64,000 nt of DNA from PALSA-1296 sp038210275 (GCA_038210275.1 JBBQWV010000009.1:1-64000); one strand, 5' to 3'. Counted from the stretch's first letter, positions 34,136 through 43,354 are shown. The notes: a model not told the origin generated them from the sequence alone. A program made the numbers and translations.

Positions 34136-34789
34136 ATGTTTAGATTTTTCATCATTATTTTAACACTTTTTCAGCTTGTTCAGACAAGTCGCTCATTGCG
34201 TAAGAATCCTGCTTTAAAAGATCCTTTATATTTAGATTACCATCCAAAGCAAGATTTGTTTACGGGATGGATGTTTGTTAATAAATATAGTTCAGAAGAT
34301 ACTTTGTGTCTAATGATGGGTACCCGAAAGACACAGTTTTTTCTTTTAACAACTGATTCACTCGGCAATAAAGAAATGATTCGCGGAAATTGGGACTATA
34401 GCGGTTATGGTTTCGATATTACTACAAATGGTCCCGGATACATAAGACTCCATCCATGGGGCGATATTCGTGGGTGGTCAATCCAAGTTTATATCAAAGA
34501 TTCGCTTTGGTATGATCAAACGTCCAAACGACACGGGACGGAGAGAACCCTTGTGCTTGATACAATATACAAGTCTTTAGGATTTTCTTCTTCACCGGAA
34601 GCCTTACAAGCAAGTAAAATTTGGCTTGCGAAAGTGAAAGAAAAATTTGAGCGTTGGCCTTATTTAGCGAACGAAGCTGAGAAAAAAGAATTTAGCAAAA
34701 TAAAACTTGATTCTCTCGCAGGTGTTTTGTTAAACTCAAAGCATCATCCTATTCGATTCGAAAGAGTAGTTAGTTATCTTTCTCGATAG
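34136..34789 (+). CDS. Exported protein of unknown function, paralogue of 42337-42921
   Basis: The N-terminus (MFRFFIIILTLFQLVQTS) is a signal peptide or anchor. The central region has short beta strands with 'FFLLTTDSLGNKEMIRGNW' and 'IRGWSIQVYIKDS', and the C-terminus is GVLLNSKHHPIRFERVVSYL. The protein at 42337-42921 shares the same blocks in the same order (FFFLTQDSTGKSVTIRGSL, ISDWTSRVYIVDS, HVLLNSRGIPLQFEKIIYL). I recognise no named family. Codon use is AT-rich. Confidence 0.7.
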   Translation: MFRFFIIILTLFQLVQTSRSLRKNPALKDPLYLDYHPKQDLFTGWMFVNKYSSEDTLCLMMGTRKTQFFLLTTDSLGNKEMIRGNWDYSGYGFDITTNGPGYIRLHPWGDIRGWSIQVYIKDSLWYDQTSKRHGTERTLVLDTIYKSLGFSSSPEALQASKIWLAKVKEKFERWPYLANEAEKKEFSKIKLDSLAGVLLNSKHHPIRFERVVSYLSR

Positions 34790-34844
34790 AAACGAATCTA
34801 TTCAAGAACTAAGGTTTCTCTGAAAATAAATGACGATAGGCACC

Positions 34845-34873
34845 TTTACAAAGAGAATTTTATTTCGTATATT
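34845..34873 (+). promoter_or_regulatory. Sigma70-like promoter of the next gene
   Basis: TTTACA (34845-34850) is followed after 17 bases by TATATT (34868-34873), extended TATATTTG. The spacer pattern matches the repeated promoter copies at 35576 and 36683. The downstream ATG is 46 bases away. Confidence 0.75.
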
Positions 34874-34918
34874 TGTTAGAAGAAGTTTGGTAGTTTTTAG
34901 TTTTGTAGTCGGGGCATT

Positions 34919-35509
34919 ATGAAAAAAATAATTTTATCCATACTTGTAGGTTTATTCTTCCTATCTGAAGCTAATTCTGCTTATTGCCAGATCAAGGATT
35001 CATCTTTTATTGCAAAAGATACAATATGTTCTTGCAAGCCATCTCTTCCGTTAGAAATCGCAGCAACGACATTGACTTGGGGCTTAGCTAATACATGGAT
35101 ATGGCGTGGTACATTTATAAAACAAAATGCCGCTGAATTCGCCAATATACAAGTATTCCTATTCCCTGAAGCGTTATTCCTTTTAATGTTAACATTAGGA
35201 CCAGTTTCAGAATGGAGTTCCGGATGCGAAGCTTCTTGGTGGAATACGTTGTGGATTGGTTTGAGTACAGCAATTGTATCCGATCTTATTTATGGTGGCA
35301 TTTATGGCTTTCAACAACAAGGGAATGTCAGCCATGTAAAATATCAATTAAAAGACTATCTTTTTCTCGGTATTCTTCCATCTATGGGTTCCTGTTTATT
35401 ATACAATCTCTTTCTTCATCCACAGGAAAAGAAAGAGCATAGTATGTATATCCTTCCATCTTTCGGCGGTAAGAATACAGCTTCAATGAATTTTATGATG
35501 ACTTTTTAG
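34919..35509 (+). CDS. Small multi-pass membrane protein with signal peptide, unknown function
   Basis: A signal peptide (MKKIILSILVGLFFLSEANSAYC) precedes about four hydrophobic segments (near residues 45-62, 78-97, 110-135 and 155-170). Cysteines in CSCK and GCEAS are present in loops. The C-terminal 'MYILPSFGGKNTASMNFMMTF' looks like a last strand. No named family is recognised. It has its own promoter at 34845. Confidence 0.68.
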   Translation: MKKIILSILVGLFFLSEANSAYCQIKDSSFIAKDTICSCKPSLPLEIAATTLTWGLANTWIWRGTFIKQNAAEFANIQVFLFPEALFLLMLTLGPVSEWSSGCEASWWNTLWIGLSTAIVSDLIYGGIYGFQQQGNVSHVKYQLKDYLFLGILPSMGSCLLYNLFLHPQEKKEHSMYILPSFGGKNTASMNFMMTF

Positions 35510-35575
35510 AAACCCAATTAAGCTTTCCATGAAAATAAATGTCGATAAGGTGCCCTTCAGCGACGGGTTAAAAAC

Positions 35576-35604
35576 TTGACAAACGGGATTTTGTTTCGTA
35601 TATT
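35576..35604 (+). promoter_or_regulatory. Sigma70-like promoter on the repeated element
   Basis: TTGACA (35576-35581), a 17-base spacer and TATATT (35599-35604), extended TATATTTG. It stands 235 bases before the lipoprotein gene at 35840. The leader between them has no ORF or recognised RNA motif. Confidence 0.72.
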
Positions 35605-35839
35605 TGCAGGACAGATTCCCCAACTTGTAGTCGATATAATTACCAGTGTCAGTTCTTTAAAAAACCTATTACACACAAGCTGGATCGCAGAACTATTATC
35701 CTAAACGACATGCCTGATCTTAATTGCAACAGTGATACTGGTGGCATTAGTGTGGGACTGGCATCATTTTTTTTGATACAGTATAGGCTGAATTATTGTT
35801 ATTTTAATCAATCTAATACTGAAGAATAAGATTTGTACC
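35605..35839 (+). other. Long leader without recognised structure
   Basis: I see no supported gene, terminator or riboswitch in this leader between the promoter and the 35840 lipoprotein gene. Confidence 0.5.
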
Positions 35840-36526
35840 ATGAGAAAAAAATTTACAATACTATATGCCATTTTTTTTTCTATCCTATTTACTGGTTGTC
35901 CAAAAGGACCTGCCCCAGTAGCTTTTGAAGTATTGCAAATAGGAAAAGGAAGTGTATTTGTATTTCTGGATACCCCTTATGATACAAATGGCGGAATTCT
36001 TCTTGACTCCGCATTTATTTCAAAAGATTCTGTACTGGAAACTCATTTATCCTTATTTGGCAAAACAAATGTTATGGATATACTATATATTGATCAACGA
36101 CATGATACAACTTTCCATAAATATTTTAATTATGAACCTAACGGAGATTTTTCAATATATCTGCCTCCTCCCTTCAGAAAATGGATTTCTCTTCCGATAA
36201 AAAATTGGAGACCAGAAGTTACTACTCTCCTTGATTCAACCTTTAGTAACAAACGAGTAATCATAAAAGATAGTATTTTTGTATCGATTATAAATGAGAA
36301 GGATTATTCATCCCCATACATACCTAATCCATTTATCGGTGTTGATGAAGTGGACTCTACTTTTGAAATAAATAATGGAATTACAAACAAATCATTTGCT
36401 CGTATAGAGTGGCTTTTCTCACCTAATATCGGATATTTTATTAGCGTCAAGCCTTTTTTTACAACGAGTATTCTCTTAGATTCTTACAAATTAGGTAGGT
36501 CTTTAAAATCATATACATTGAGATAA
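35840..36526 (+). CDS. Lipoprotein of unknown function
   Basis: A lipoprotein signal (ILYAIFFSILFTGC, then PKG) precedes 205 residues of mostly beta character with repeated aromatic/proline segments (IYLPPPFRKWISLPIKNW). No family is recognised. It is AT-rich like the neighbouring small exported proteins. Confidence 0.68.
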   Translation: MRKKFTILYAIFFSILFTGCPKGPAPVAFEVLQIGKGSVFVFLDTPYDTNGGILLDSAFISKDSVLETHLSLFGKTNVMDILYIDQRHDTTFHKYFNYEPNGDFSIYLPPPFRKWISLPIKNWRPEVTTLLDSTFSNKRVIIKDSIFVSIINEKDYSSPYIPNPFIGVDEVDSTFEINNGITNKSFARIEWLFSPNIGYFISVKPFFTTSILLDSYKLGRSLKSYTLR

Positions 36527-36682
36527 TTCGTTTGCATACTGTTTCCCCGTTGTCACTGACTAAAAGAACCTGGTATAAAAGTACCAACTGAGGCTTTTCA
36601 GTAAATAAATGTCGATAGGTAACCTTGAACCCGGATTAAAAAATAATAGGTGCCTTTTTGATGAATTCTGGTTTTGGGCACC

Positions 36683-36711
36683 TTGACAAAGGGGATTTTA
36701 TGTCGTATATT
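36683..36711 (+). promoter_or_regulatory. Consensus sigma70-like promoter without a downstream gene
   Basis: GGGCACC, then TTGACA (36683-36688), 17 bases and TATATT (36706-36711). Sequence around it is shared with the copies at 34845 and 35576 and with the minus-strand copy at 2830. Confidence 0.7.
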
Positions 36712-36747
36712 GTTGGAAGAATGATGAGCACCTATACCCTCGTAGAT

Positions 36748-36807
36748 TTTAGATTGCCCCACCACGGCGGGCAGGCGAGACCGGCTGGTGCCGGTCTCGC
36801 AATGACG
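36748..36807 (-). repeat. CATTGCGAG-type hairpin repeat, diverged
   Basis: Starts AGATTTTAGATTGCCCC and ends GGTCTCGCAATGAC, with the inner palindrome GAGACCGGCTGGTGCCGGTCTC. It is one arm of the dispersed family. Confidence 0.7.
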
Positions 36808-37135
36808 TTGTATTTTTTACAGCTATTTATAAACTGTAAATTTGTGAAATGTGCACAACGATATACTTGAATTATAAGGAGTTACAGTCGCTCACCCGGA
36901 GTTTTGGGAAAGGATGAGGGATGAAGGATTAAGGATGAAATTAGGGGCAGTGATTTGGAGTGGCTTTCTGCTAAAGACTAAAGGCTAATAACTAAAGACT
37001 TTGCTATGTGCAGAGCGATGTTGATGAAATATAAAGGGTTACGGGGCAACTTTGGGGAATTTTGGTATCGGGATTGGGATTGACGGACGGACTAAAGTCC
37101 GTCCCACTAATTCTGAACTATTCGCTATCAGCTTC

Positions 37136-40027
37136 CTAAAAATAGGTGGTGACTCTGAAGTACCAATCAGGTGGTGGATGGCGGCGTAATTCCCAGCCTA
37201 CTCCGCCGCCGACGGTGAAGATGCCTTCTACTCCGCTTCGGAGTTCTATGCCGGAGCTTTGCAGCCAGTTTGTTTTGGCAAGCGAACTTGTTGGGACTGC
37301 CGGATAGTTCGAAGGAGTTTTATCGTACCAGACGCTTCCGATGTCGAAGAATCCGACAAGTGAAGGCGAGAATGCGCCGATGATCGGCACAAGTTCGCCG
37401 AAAAGGAAATCAGGAATGATAAATTCAATTGAGCCGAGCATCAACCTGTCGCCATAATACGGTCGGCGTATTCCGCGAAGACGGTAGCTGTATTCGAGTG
37501 AGAGAGGATTGAATCCGTTCTGAAAAACTTCATCGGTCGTGAAGCCGACATATTCCTGCGGGATCTGATCGCCAAATTGTGCTGTCGCCGCACCGCGAAG
37601 TCCGAGCATTACCGTTCGGTCTTCATTGAAAGGAATTTTATAATTGAAATTAAGTTTTGCGCGGGTATAGGTTAAGTCTCCGGAAAGTTTTTTATTGGCA
37701 TGCAATATCTCACTCCGAAGAATCAGATCTTTCGACAGAAGAATATATTGCAATGCAAGATCAATGGCTTTATAATTGATCGGAGTTTGAGCGAACGGCA
37801 AGCTGTCAAAATCATGAGTATTCACCGGCTGCAATTTTCGAAGTGTTCCGGTAAGGGCAAGGGTATGGGAAGCTGTCAGAGAATTTGGATCGGAAAAAAC
37901 TTGGCTGACCGTCCATGATCCGCCAAAACTGCGTTGGTAAAGCGCAGTGCCACCAAGAGTTCTGGTAAATCCGGTAGAGTGGAATCCGGTGAGATTGATA
38001 TTTTGATAAAGCTGACGGTTCGTATAACTGAGGAAGCCGCCGAATTCTTTGCTGGCATCTCCGTAATCAACAAGCAGATTAACGATGTGTTTTTGCATGG
38101 GGTCAAATCCCGTTGCAAATAATCCGTATCTTGTGCCTGCATTGCCGACGGGTCCCTTATCGCTTGCAATAAATGGCAGAAGAAAAAGAGGTCGGATATG
38201 AGCAAGTGAATTATATGAACCGATATCTTTTAATGCAACAGAAGGTATTGAGTCGGAGGTACGAGTGATAAGTGGAAAGTGAGTTGTGCGCCAATCGGTA
38301 TATTTCGTTTTAAGGATCGGCATCGCAGCGCTCTTCACTTCGCGCTTGGCAGGTATCCAATAAAGTCCTACAGAATTTCGGGCATCGAATGACGTAACAA
38401 GAATTGAGTCTTTTGCACCAGACCAATCCCACGGGAAGATCGCACCGGCAATATCGGTAAGCTGAGTAATTTTTTTTGAGGCATCTGCGGATATAGAAGT
38501 CCGATAGCAATTAGGAATTCCATTACGATGCGAAAGGAAAACTATTTCTTTTCCATCAGGTGAAAAAATACTTGAGCGATCATTAAGCGAATCATTAGTG
38601 ATAAGCGTACTTTGCTTCGTCTGAATATCTATCATCGCCACATCGCGCATTCCGTTCGACCGAAAAACTGAATAGGTAATATACTTCCCATCAGGTGACC
38701 AGCGCGGTGCATAGACCTGAGTATTAGCATCGTTATAATTTGTTAATTGCTCGGGATTCGAACCATCGGCTCCCAGAATGTAGAGATCAGAATGATTCTC
38801 TTCGGAATGCACCGCTACTATTCTATTTCCTTGCAAAGCGACATCCGGCTCTTCGAATCTTCCGTCATTTGTGAGACGCGTCAGTTCACCGGTAGGAATA
38901 TCAACACGGTAAAGATCGTGGATTAAATTTCCGTTAGTGCCAACACGGTATTTTGAAATACATAACGCTTCTTTACCGGGATACCACGAAATCACCGGCT
39001 CGAAACCCGGTTCATCGCTCAGAACTTTTGAATCGTCTGATGATTCGTTAGAAAGAAGATACAGACGTGAAGGACTTTGCTTTGTATGACTGCCCACCAT
39101 TGCGATGCGTTTCCCTCCCGGTTCTAATCTGGCGGCGAGGACGATAGCAAGTCCGGTAGGGATTTTGCGGGCAAATTCACTTGCTTCTTCTTTTTGCCCG
39201 TATCTCGAATTGAAATATACATTCAGTGTCTTATGCCACTCTTCTTCAAGATCATCAAGTGATTTTTTTGTTGCAAACTTTACGCCTTCAAGGAAATCAT
39301 AAAATATCCCGGCGCGGAATTTTAATATTTTCACGAGTGCAGAGTCTCCATAAACCGATGCAATATACCGAATGAAAGATTGCCCGCCCTCATACGTCAA
39401 TCCACCTGAAAGATAATCATCTGTTGTGCCGAGATCAAGGTGTCCCGAAACCGTTGCAACACGCAGTATGGCGTCGAGATCGCTCGTCCATCCATCAGGC
39501 TCCATGAAACGCGCTAACCCTTCATTGAACCAGCGAGGCACTTGAGTTATAGGCGAGAGAAAAGAAAAAACATCTTTTGTTGCATGAGCAATAACGATAT
39601 GAGTGAATTCATGGGTGATGACGGAACGAAGCCACTTCGAACTACCGCTCGAACGGAAGCCATAAGGAAGATCATCGAGGATTCCGCGCATCCAAATAAA
39701 GATATAATCATCTTCGAATGCAAATGCATTCTTTATTTCATCGTAATCCGATAAATAAATTTTTACTTTAGATGTGAGTGGTGTTTGAAGATTCGTCGTC
39801 ACGACACGATATGCTTCCTCAGCCATAGGCGCTGCTTTGAAGGCAATGCTATCAAGACCGTCATGGTAGATGATGCGGAAATGCTCAGTTTGAAATTCAT
39901 TCCAATGTAGTTCCGGATGATTGCCTCCGGTAGGGAGAAGCAATTGCGAATGCACAGATGGTGCAGATAGAAGAAGTAGCAGCAAACAAGTGAGAATGCG
40001 CCAAACTTTCTTTTTAGCAATAGTCAT
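37136..40027 (-). CDS. Peptidase-MA-like / TolB propeller / outer-membrane barrel fusion
   Basis: The ATG at 40027 is preferred (signal peptide MTIAKKKVWRILTCLLLLLLSAPSVHS); the longer frame begins with TTG. Residues 36-260 contain a metallopeptidase-like segment with HEFTH (139-143) and a downstream FNEG glutamate (169), as in gluzincin peptidases. Residues about 280-610 form a TolB/WD40-like propeller with repeated 'PRWSPDGKYITYSVFRSNG' and 'IFSPDGKEIVFLSHRNG' units. The rest is a BamA/TamA-like outer-membrane barrel ending in aromatic FRVTTYF. The enzyme would face the periplasm or the cell surface; the substrate is unknown. Confidence 0.85.
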   Translation of the reverse strand: MTIAKKKVWRILTCLLLLLLSAPSVHSQLLLPTGGNHPELHWNEFQTEHFRIIYHDGLDSIAFKAAPMAEEAYRVVTTNLQTPLTSKVKIYLSDYDEIKNAFAFEDDYIFIWMRGILDDLPYGFRSSGSSKWLRSVITHEFTHIVIAHATKDVFSFLSPITQVPRWFNEGLARFMEPDGWTSDLDAILRVATVSGHLDLGTTDDYLSGGLTYEGGQSFIRYIASVYGDSALVKILKFRAGIFYDFLEGVKFATKKSLDDLEEEWHKTLNVYFNSRYGQKEEASEFARKIPTGLAIVLAARLEPGGKRIAMVGSHTKQSPSRLYLLSNESSDDSKVLSDEPGFEPVISWYPGKEALCISKYRVGTNGNLIHDLYRVDIPTGELTRLTNDGRFEEPDVALQGNRIVAVHSEENHSDLYILGADGSNPEQLTNYNDANTQVYAPRWSPDGKYITYSVFRSNGMRDVAMIDIQTKQSTLITNDSLNDRSSIFSPDGKEIVFLSHRNGIPNCYRTSISADASKKITQLTDIAGAIFPWDWSGAKDSILVTSFDARNSVGLYWIPAKREVKSAAMPILKTKYTDWRTTHFPLITRTSDSIPSVALKDIGSYNSLAHIRPLFLLPFIASDKGPVGNAGTRYGLFATGFDPMQKHIVNLLVDYGDASKEFGGFLSYTNRQLYQNINLTGFHSTGFTRTLGGTALYQRSFGGSWTVSQVFSDPNSLTASHTLALTGTLRKLQPVNTHDFDSLPFAQTPINYKAIDLALQYILLSKDLILRSEILHANKKLSGDLTYTRAKLNFNYKIPFNEDRTVMLGLRGAATAQFGDQIPQEYVGFTTDEVFQNGFNPLSLEYSYRLRGIRRPYYGDRLMLGSIEFIIPDFLFGELVPIIGAFSPSLVGFFDIGSVWYDKTPSNYPAVPTSSLAKTNWLQSSGIELRSGVEGIFTVGGGVGWELRRHPPPDWYFRVTTYF

Positions 40028-40048
40028 AGTCGGTGGTTTCAAAAAAAA

Positions 40049-41731
40049 TTATTTTTTCTGCTCCATCTTTTTTGTCTGCTTTTCGCTCCCTGCTTGAAGT
40101 CTGCAATAATATTCGCCATCTCCGTCAAAGCCTTTCATATCGAGTTTCACTTCATAAACTCCGGCATCACGTTGTCCCTCAATAAAAGATTCGACGATCC
40201 TTCCCATAATGTCATATACCTCGAGCACAACAGAAGTTGCTTTAGGGATCGAGAACTTTACCGTTGCCATTCTCGATTTAGAATTGATCTCACACGAGAG
40301 GAATGCAAAGTCAGAGGCAGGTGGATCGGAAAGTTTTTTTTCTGTCACAATCTTATGCGGAGAAAGTTTTGCTATGAACGCATCCTGCGTATTTTCTTTC
40401 GCGACGAGGGGGGCTTTACCGAAATCTGCAGTGTCGGAAAAATTTCCGGTCATATAGATATTCCCCGCCGCGTCAATGCTAATAGCTTTGCCAACTACGA
40501 TTCCATGGCGTCCAACTTGCTTCGCCCATACAGGTTCTCCGGCGGCAGTATATTTTATTAGCATGATGTTTTCTCTCCCTATTCCGCTCACTCCCACTGA
40601 ACCGAATATCGCCGTATCCCGGAAAACTCCGAATACGTAGGGATTATCTTGTGCATCCACAGCGACTGCATTCGGCGACTTCGAACCGAATCCCTGACTT
40701 GTGCGAAGCCAAATAATTTTTCCGGCGGAATTATATTTCGCCAAAAACATTTCCGGATACCCCATGTTCTTACTGACAGCATTGATAGTATCGAAACCGG
40801 CAGAAGCCGTAAATGTCCCTGTAATGTATGAATTCCCTTTTTTATCAATTGCTATTCCCTTTCCGACCACTGAGGATAGGTCATTTGTAGAAGTAGTTAC
40901 CCAAAGTGGTTTACCATCAGCATCATATTTGGCGGCAAACATTGCATACGAACCTTTATTCGTCAGCTGAATTTTATCAAATTCAGCGTCGTTTCTATAA
41001 AACCCAACAAGATATGTTATGCCTTTTGGATCGGTGGTGATAGCAAGTCCTTCATTCTGAGTTTGATAGTTCCATCCGCCGATAGGCTTCGCCCAAAGAA
41101 AATTTCCTTTACTATCGTATTTTGAAAGGAACATATCAAAATATGAAATACGCTTGCCGACGATCATTTTCTCCGGAGTAAACCATAAGGTGTCCTTGAA
41201 ATATCCGGCAGCATAACAATTTCCGACTTTATCGACTGAGATCGCCATTGCATGATCTTCGTAGTAGCCGCCAGCGCTTTTGCACCAAAGTACATCGCCT
41301 TTTGAACTATATTTTGCAATAAAAATATCATGCTGTGCATGAGATTTTAGCGTATCTTTGCCAAGTATCATCGTCGCAGCAAAGGATCCTGCAAGGTAAC
41401 AATTGCCATCTTTATCAATTGCAACAGCGTTACCAAAATCATCGGCTGAGCCGCCTGCGCTCCTTGCCCAAAGTACTTTCCCTTTCGCATCATACTTGGC
41501 AAGGAATATATCTCGACTTTCGGATGTAAGTTCAGTAGTACCAAAATAAATTTTACCAAAAAAACTTCCGGTTACATAACTATTCCCATGCGCATCTACA
41601 GCGATCGCATTTCCATTTCCAAGCACCGTTGCGCTGCTTTTATCCGCCCATTCGAAGGTTTGAGCAACAAGCGAACTTGAACCGATACCAATTAGTAGGA
41701 CGATTGCAAAAAAGAAGAATAATTTGTTCAT
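40049..41731 (-). CDS. SBBP-repeat beta-propeller protein with T9SS C-terminal domain
   Basis: After the signal peptide (MNKLFFFFAIVLLIGIGSSSLVAQ) come about nine SBBP-type repeats of the form 'DIFLAKYDAKGKVLWARSAGG--DDFGNAVAID--GN-YLAG-F', characteristic of beta-propeller surface proteins. The last 85 residues (SCEINSKSRMATVKFSIP to KKMEQKK) are a T9SS sorting domain. It lies directly upstream of the peptidase/propeller/barrel gene, and the two could be co-transcribed with six bases between them. Confidence 0.88.
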   Translation of the reverse strand: MNKLFFFFAIVLLIGIGSSSLVAQTFEWADKSSATVLGNGNAIAVDAHGNSYVTGSFFGKIYFGTTELTSESRDIFLAKYDAKGKVLWARSAGGSADDFGNAVAIDKDGNCYLAGSFAATMILGKDTLKSHAQHDIFIAKYSSKGDVLWCKSAGGYYEDHAMAISVDKVGNCYAAGYFKDTLWFTPEKMIVGKRISYFDMFLSKYDSKGNFLWAKPIGGWNYQTQNEGLAITTDPKGITYLVGFYRNDAEFDKIQLTNKGSYAMFAAKYDADGKPLWVTTSTNDLSSVVGKGIAIDKKGNSYITGTFTASAGFDTINAVSKNMGYPEMFLAKYNSAGKIIWLRTSQGFGSKSPNAVAVDAQDNPYVFGVFRDTAIFGSVGVSGIGRENIMLIKYTAAGEPVWAKQVGRHGIVVGKAISIDAAGNIYMTGNFSDTADFGKAPLVAKENTQDAFIAKLSPHKIVTEKKLSDPPASDFAFLSCEINSKSRMATVKFSIPKATSVVLEVYDIMGRIVESFIEGQRDAGVYEVKLDMKGFDGDGEYYCRLQAGSEKQTKKMEQKK

Positions 41732-41751
41732 TAGTAAAGAATAATTTTGTG

Positions 41752-41759
41752 CAAATATA
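41752..41759 (-). promoter_or_regulatory. Bacteroidota-type -7 element of the SBBP gene
   Basis: TATATTTG on the minus strand, about 20 bases before the start. No clear -33 TTTG is seen at the usual distance. Confidence 0.45.
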
Positions 41760-41877
41760 GGGCATTTGGAACCCCCAGAACGGAAATGTCTTTTCCCACA
41801 TCATTTTTAATATCAGGCGAATTCTTCGGTGATACAAAAATGTTTGCATAGCACCCATTCAATGCGGGCTTTCGATT

Positions 41878-42327
41878 ATGAAACAGATCACTCGCCTCTT
41901 TCTTCTCATCATAGCGCTTTCTTTTTATATTTGCTCCGGCTACTCTCAAGTCAAACAGCGTGTTCATGTTATTGAGATCAGCGGTGAAGTAGATCTCGGA
42001 ATGGCATCGTACGTTGAGCATTCTGCTATAGAGGCAGAAAAAGATAATGCTATCATCTTGCTGCATGTCAACACATTTGGCGGCAGAGTTGATGCGGCAA
42101 CCCGCATACGCGATGCTATCTTTAACGCAAAAGTCCCACTAACGATTGCTTTTGTTGATAAGCGCGCGATCTCGGCTGGCTCATTAATCACCCTTTCTGC
42201 AAAAAAGATTGCAATGGCTTCCGGTGCGTCAATGGGTGCAACAACGCCTGATTGGAATCCTGATACAGGTGTGATAACATGTAAAAATGGAAGAGGTGTA
42301 GGTTCAGTTAGTATTGTTCACAATTAA
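41878..42327 (+). pseudogene. Truncated duplicate of the NfeD-type protease gene
   Basis: Residues 26-124 are almost identical to the N-terminal protease part of the full-length protein at 43355-44767, and about 100 bases (42082-42183) match exactly at the DNA level. Homology ends abruptly after ACAACGCCT (42249), followed by 25 unrelated residues to a stop. The candidate nucleophile Ser is kept in the ISAGS segment, but the catalytic Lys further on, all membrane helices and the OB domain are missing. It should be inactive, or act only as an interfering fragment. Confidence 0.85.
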
Positions 42328-42336
42328 TAGCATCCT

Positions 42337-42921
42337 ATGAATTTTAAAATTCTATTAATATTGTTTATGCTTTTCCACATATCATGCTCCTACAATTCTG
42401 TAGATAAAAAATATTTTATTAATACCAATTTATATATGTCACTAACTCCCAATCCGAATTTATTATCTGGTATTTATATCAATACTTTAGATGCAACCCA
42501 TGATACACTTATTTTACCGAATAACATGACATTCGGTGTTTTTTTTGGTATGCAAAATATCGACAGGGATCAACTATTTTTTTTTCTTACACAAGATTCA
42601 ACTGGTAAATCCGTGACTATTAGAGGGTCTCTTAGTTATACTTTTTATGCCACGGATGGTGGTGGTGATTCGACAGGGTATATGACTTTTGAGCGTAACG
42701 ACAGAATATCAGATTGGACAAGTAGAGTATATATTGTTGATTCTACAGATCGGATTAAAAAGTTGGTCATAAAAGACTTTTTTTATCATACTATACTTCA
42801 TCCTTTTAAAATTCATCTTCCCCATGATGGTTATGACATTGATTATGATAAACCTCATGTTCTTTTAAATTCGAGAGGTATTCCATTACAATTCGAAAAA
42901 ATAATTTATCTTGAAAAATAG
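42337..42921 (+). CDS. Exported protein of unknown function, paralogue of 34136-34789
   Basis: The N-terminus (MNFKILLILFMLFHISCSYNS) looks like a lipoprotein signal with a Cys at position 17. The central and C-terminal blocks match the 34136 protein in order (FFFLTQDSTGK-VTIRGSL, DWTSRVYIVDS, LLNSRGIPLQFEK). It lies between the truncated and complete protease copies, so it was probably inserted or carried with that rearrangement. AT-rich composition. Confidence 0.68.
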   Translation: MNFKILLILFMLFHISCSYNSVDKKYFINTNLYMSLTPNPNLLSGIYINTLDATHDTLILPNNMTFGVFFGMQNIDRDQLFFFLTQDSTGKSVTIRGSLSYTFYATDGGGDSTGYMTFERNDRISDWTSRVYIVDSTDRIKKLVIKDFFYHTILHPFKIHLPHDGYDIDYDKPHVLLNSRGIPLQFEKIIYLEK

Positions 42922-43354
42922 CAAGTATACTCAAATATCTGATTTATGTTTTTTTTTTTATTTTTCGTATATTGGATTTGCAATGATGGGCACCCTGTGG
43001 GTAAGGATGAAGGCGGAAGGATGAATTTTTGGAAAAAGGTAAAATAAAAAAATTAAAAAGGGAAAAAGAATTGCGAATGTTTAATATTAGTTGGTTGATT
43101 TTTAAGGGATTAGGTGGTGCTCAAACTGGTTTTCGCCAACTTGCTTTTACCTGATAAATTTGAAAAACCTTATTCTTGTGCTGTTGCTTAAACTTAGTTC
43201 ATTCATTTATAAGGACTTGCCTATGGCTTAGACGGGAAAATTTGGGAGTTCTGAGTGCTTAGTTCTTAGTGCTTAATCAGAGGGAAAAATGCTTTGAATT
43301 CTTCCCGCGACTTCTGACGTTTCAAGTATGCCTGTACAATTTCGGGTATCAGTT
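42922..43354. other. Intergenic region with homopolymer and repeat remnants
   Basis: It contains a T11 run (42949-42959), a TCGTATATT segment (about 42965-42974), GGGCACC plus GTAAGGATGAAGG purine repeats (about 42988-43022) matching those near 2.98 and 36.9 kb, and TTAGTTCTTAGTGCTTA repeats (about 43250-43280). I see no convincing gene. Confidence 0.6.

Larger units (their letters stand above)
36527..37135. other. Intergenic region with promoter and repeats, no gene
   Basis: It holds a complete sigma70-like promoter (36683-36711) with no ORF downstream, a CATTGCGAG-related hairpin (36748-36807), GGATGAAGG purine repeats (about 36912-36940), GACTAAAG repeats (36968-37005) and a short GGACGGACT-AA-AGTCCGTCC palindrome (37085-37104). 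Open frames here are spread over these repeats and are not convincing genes. Confidence 0.65.

Noticed and set aside
36658..36870. Plus-strand frame of 70 codons
   Set aside because: It spans a promoter and a CATTGCGAG hairpin repeat, so it is not a coding sequence.
42949..42974. T11 run with TCGTATATT as another promoter copy
   Set aside because: No -35 match exists at 17 bases; only the -10-like part and the flanking GGGCACC text are shared.
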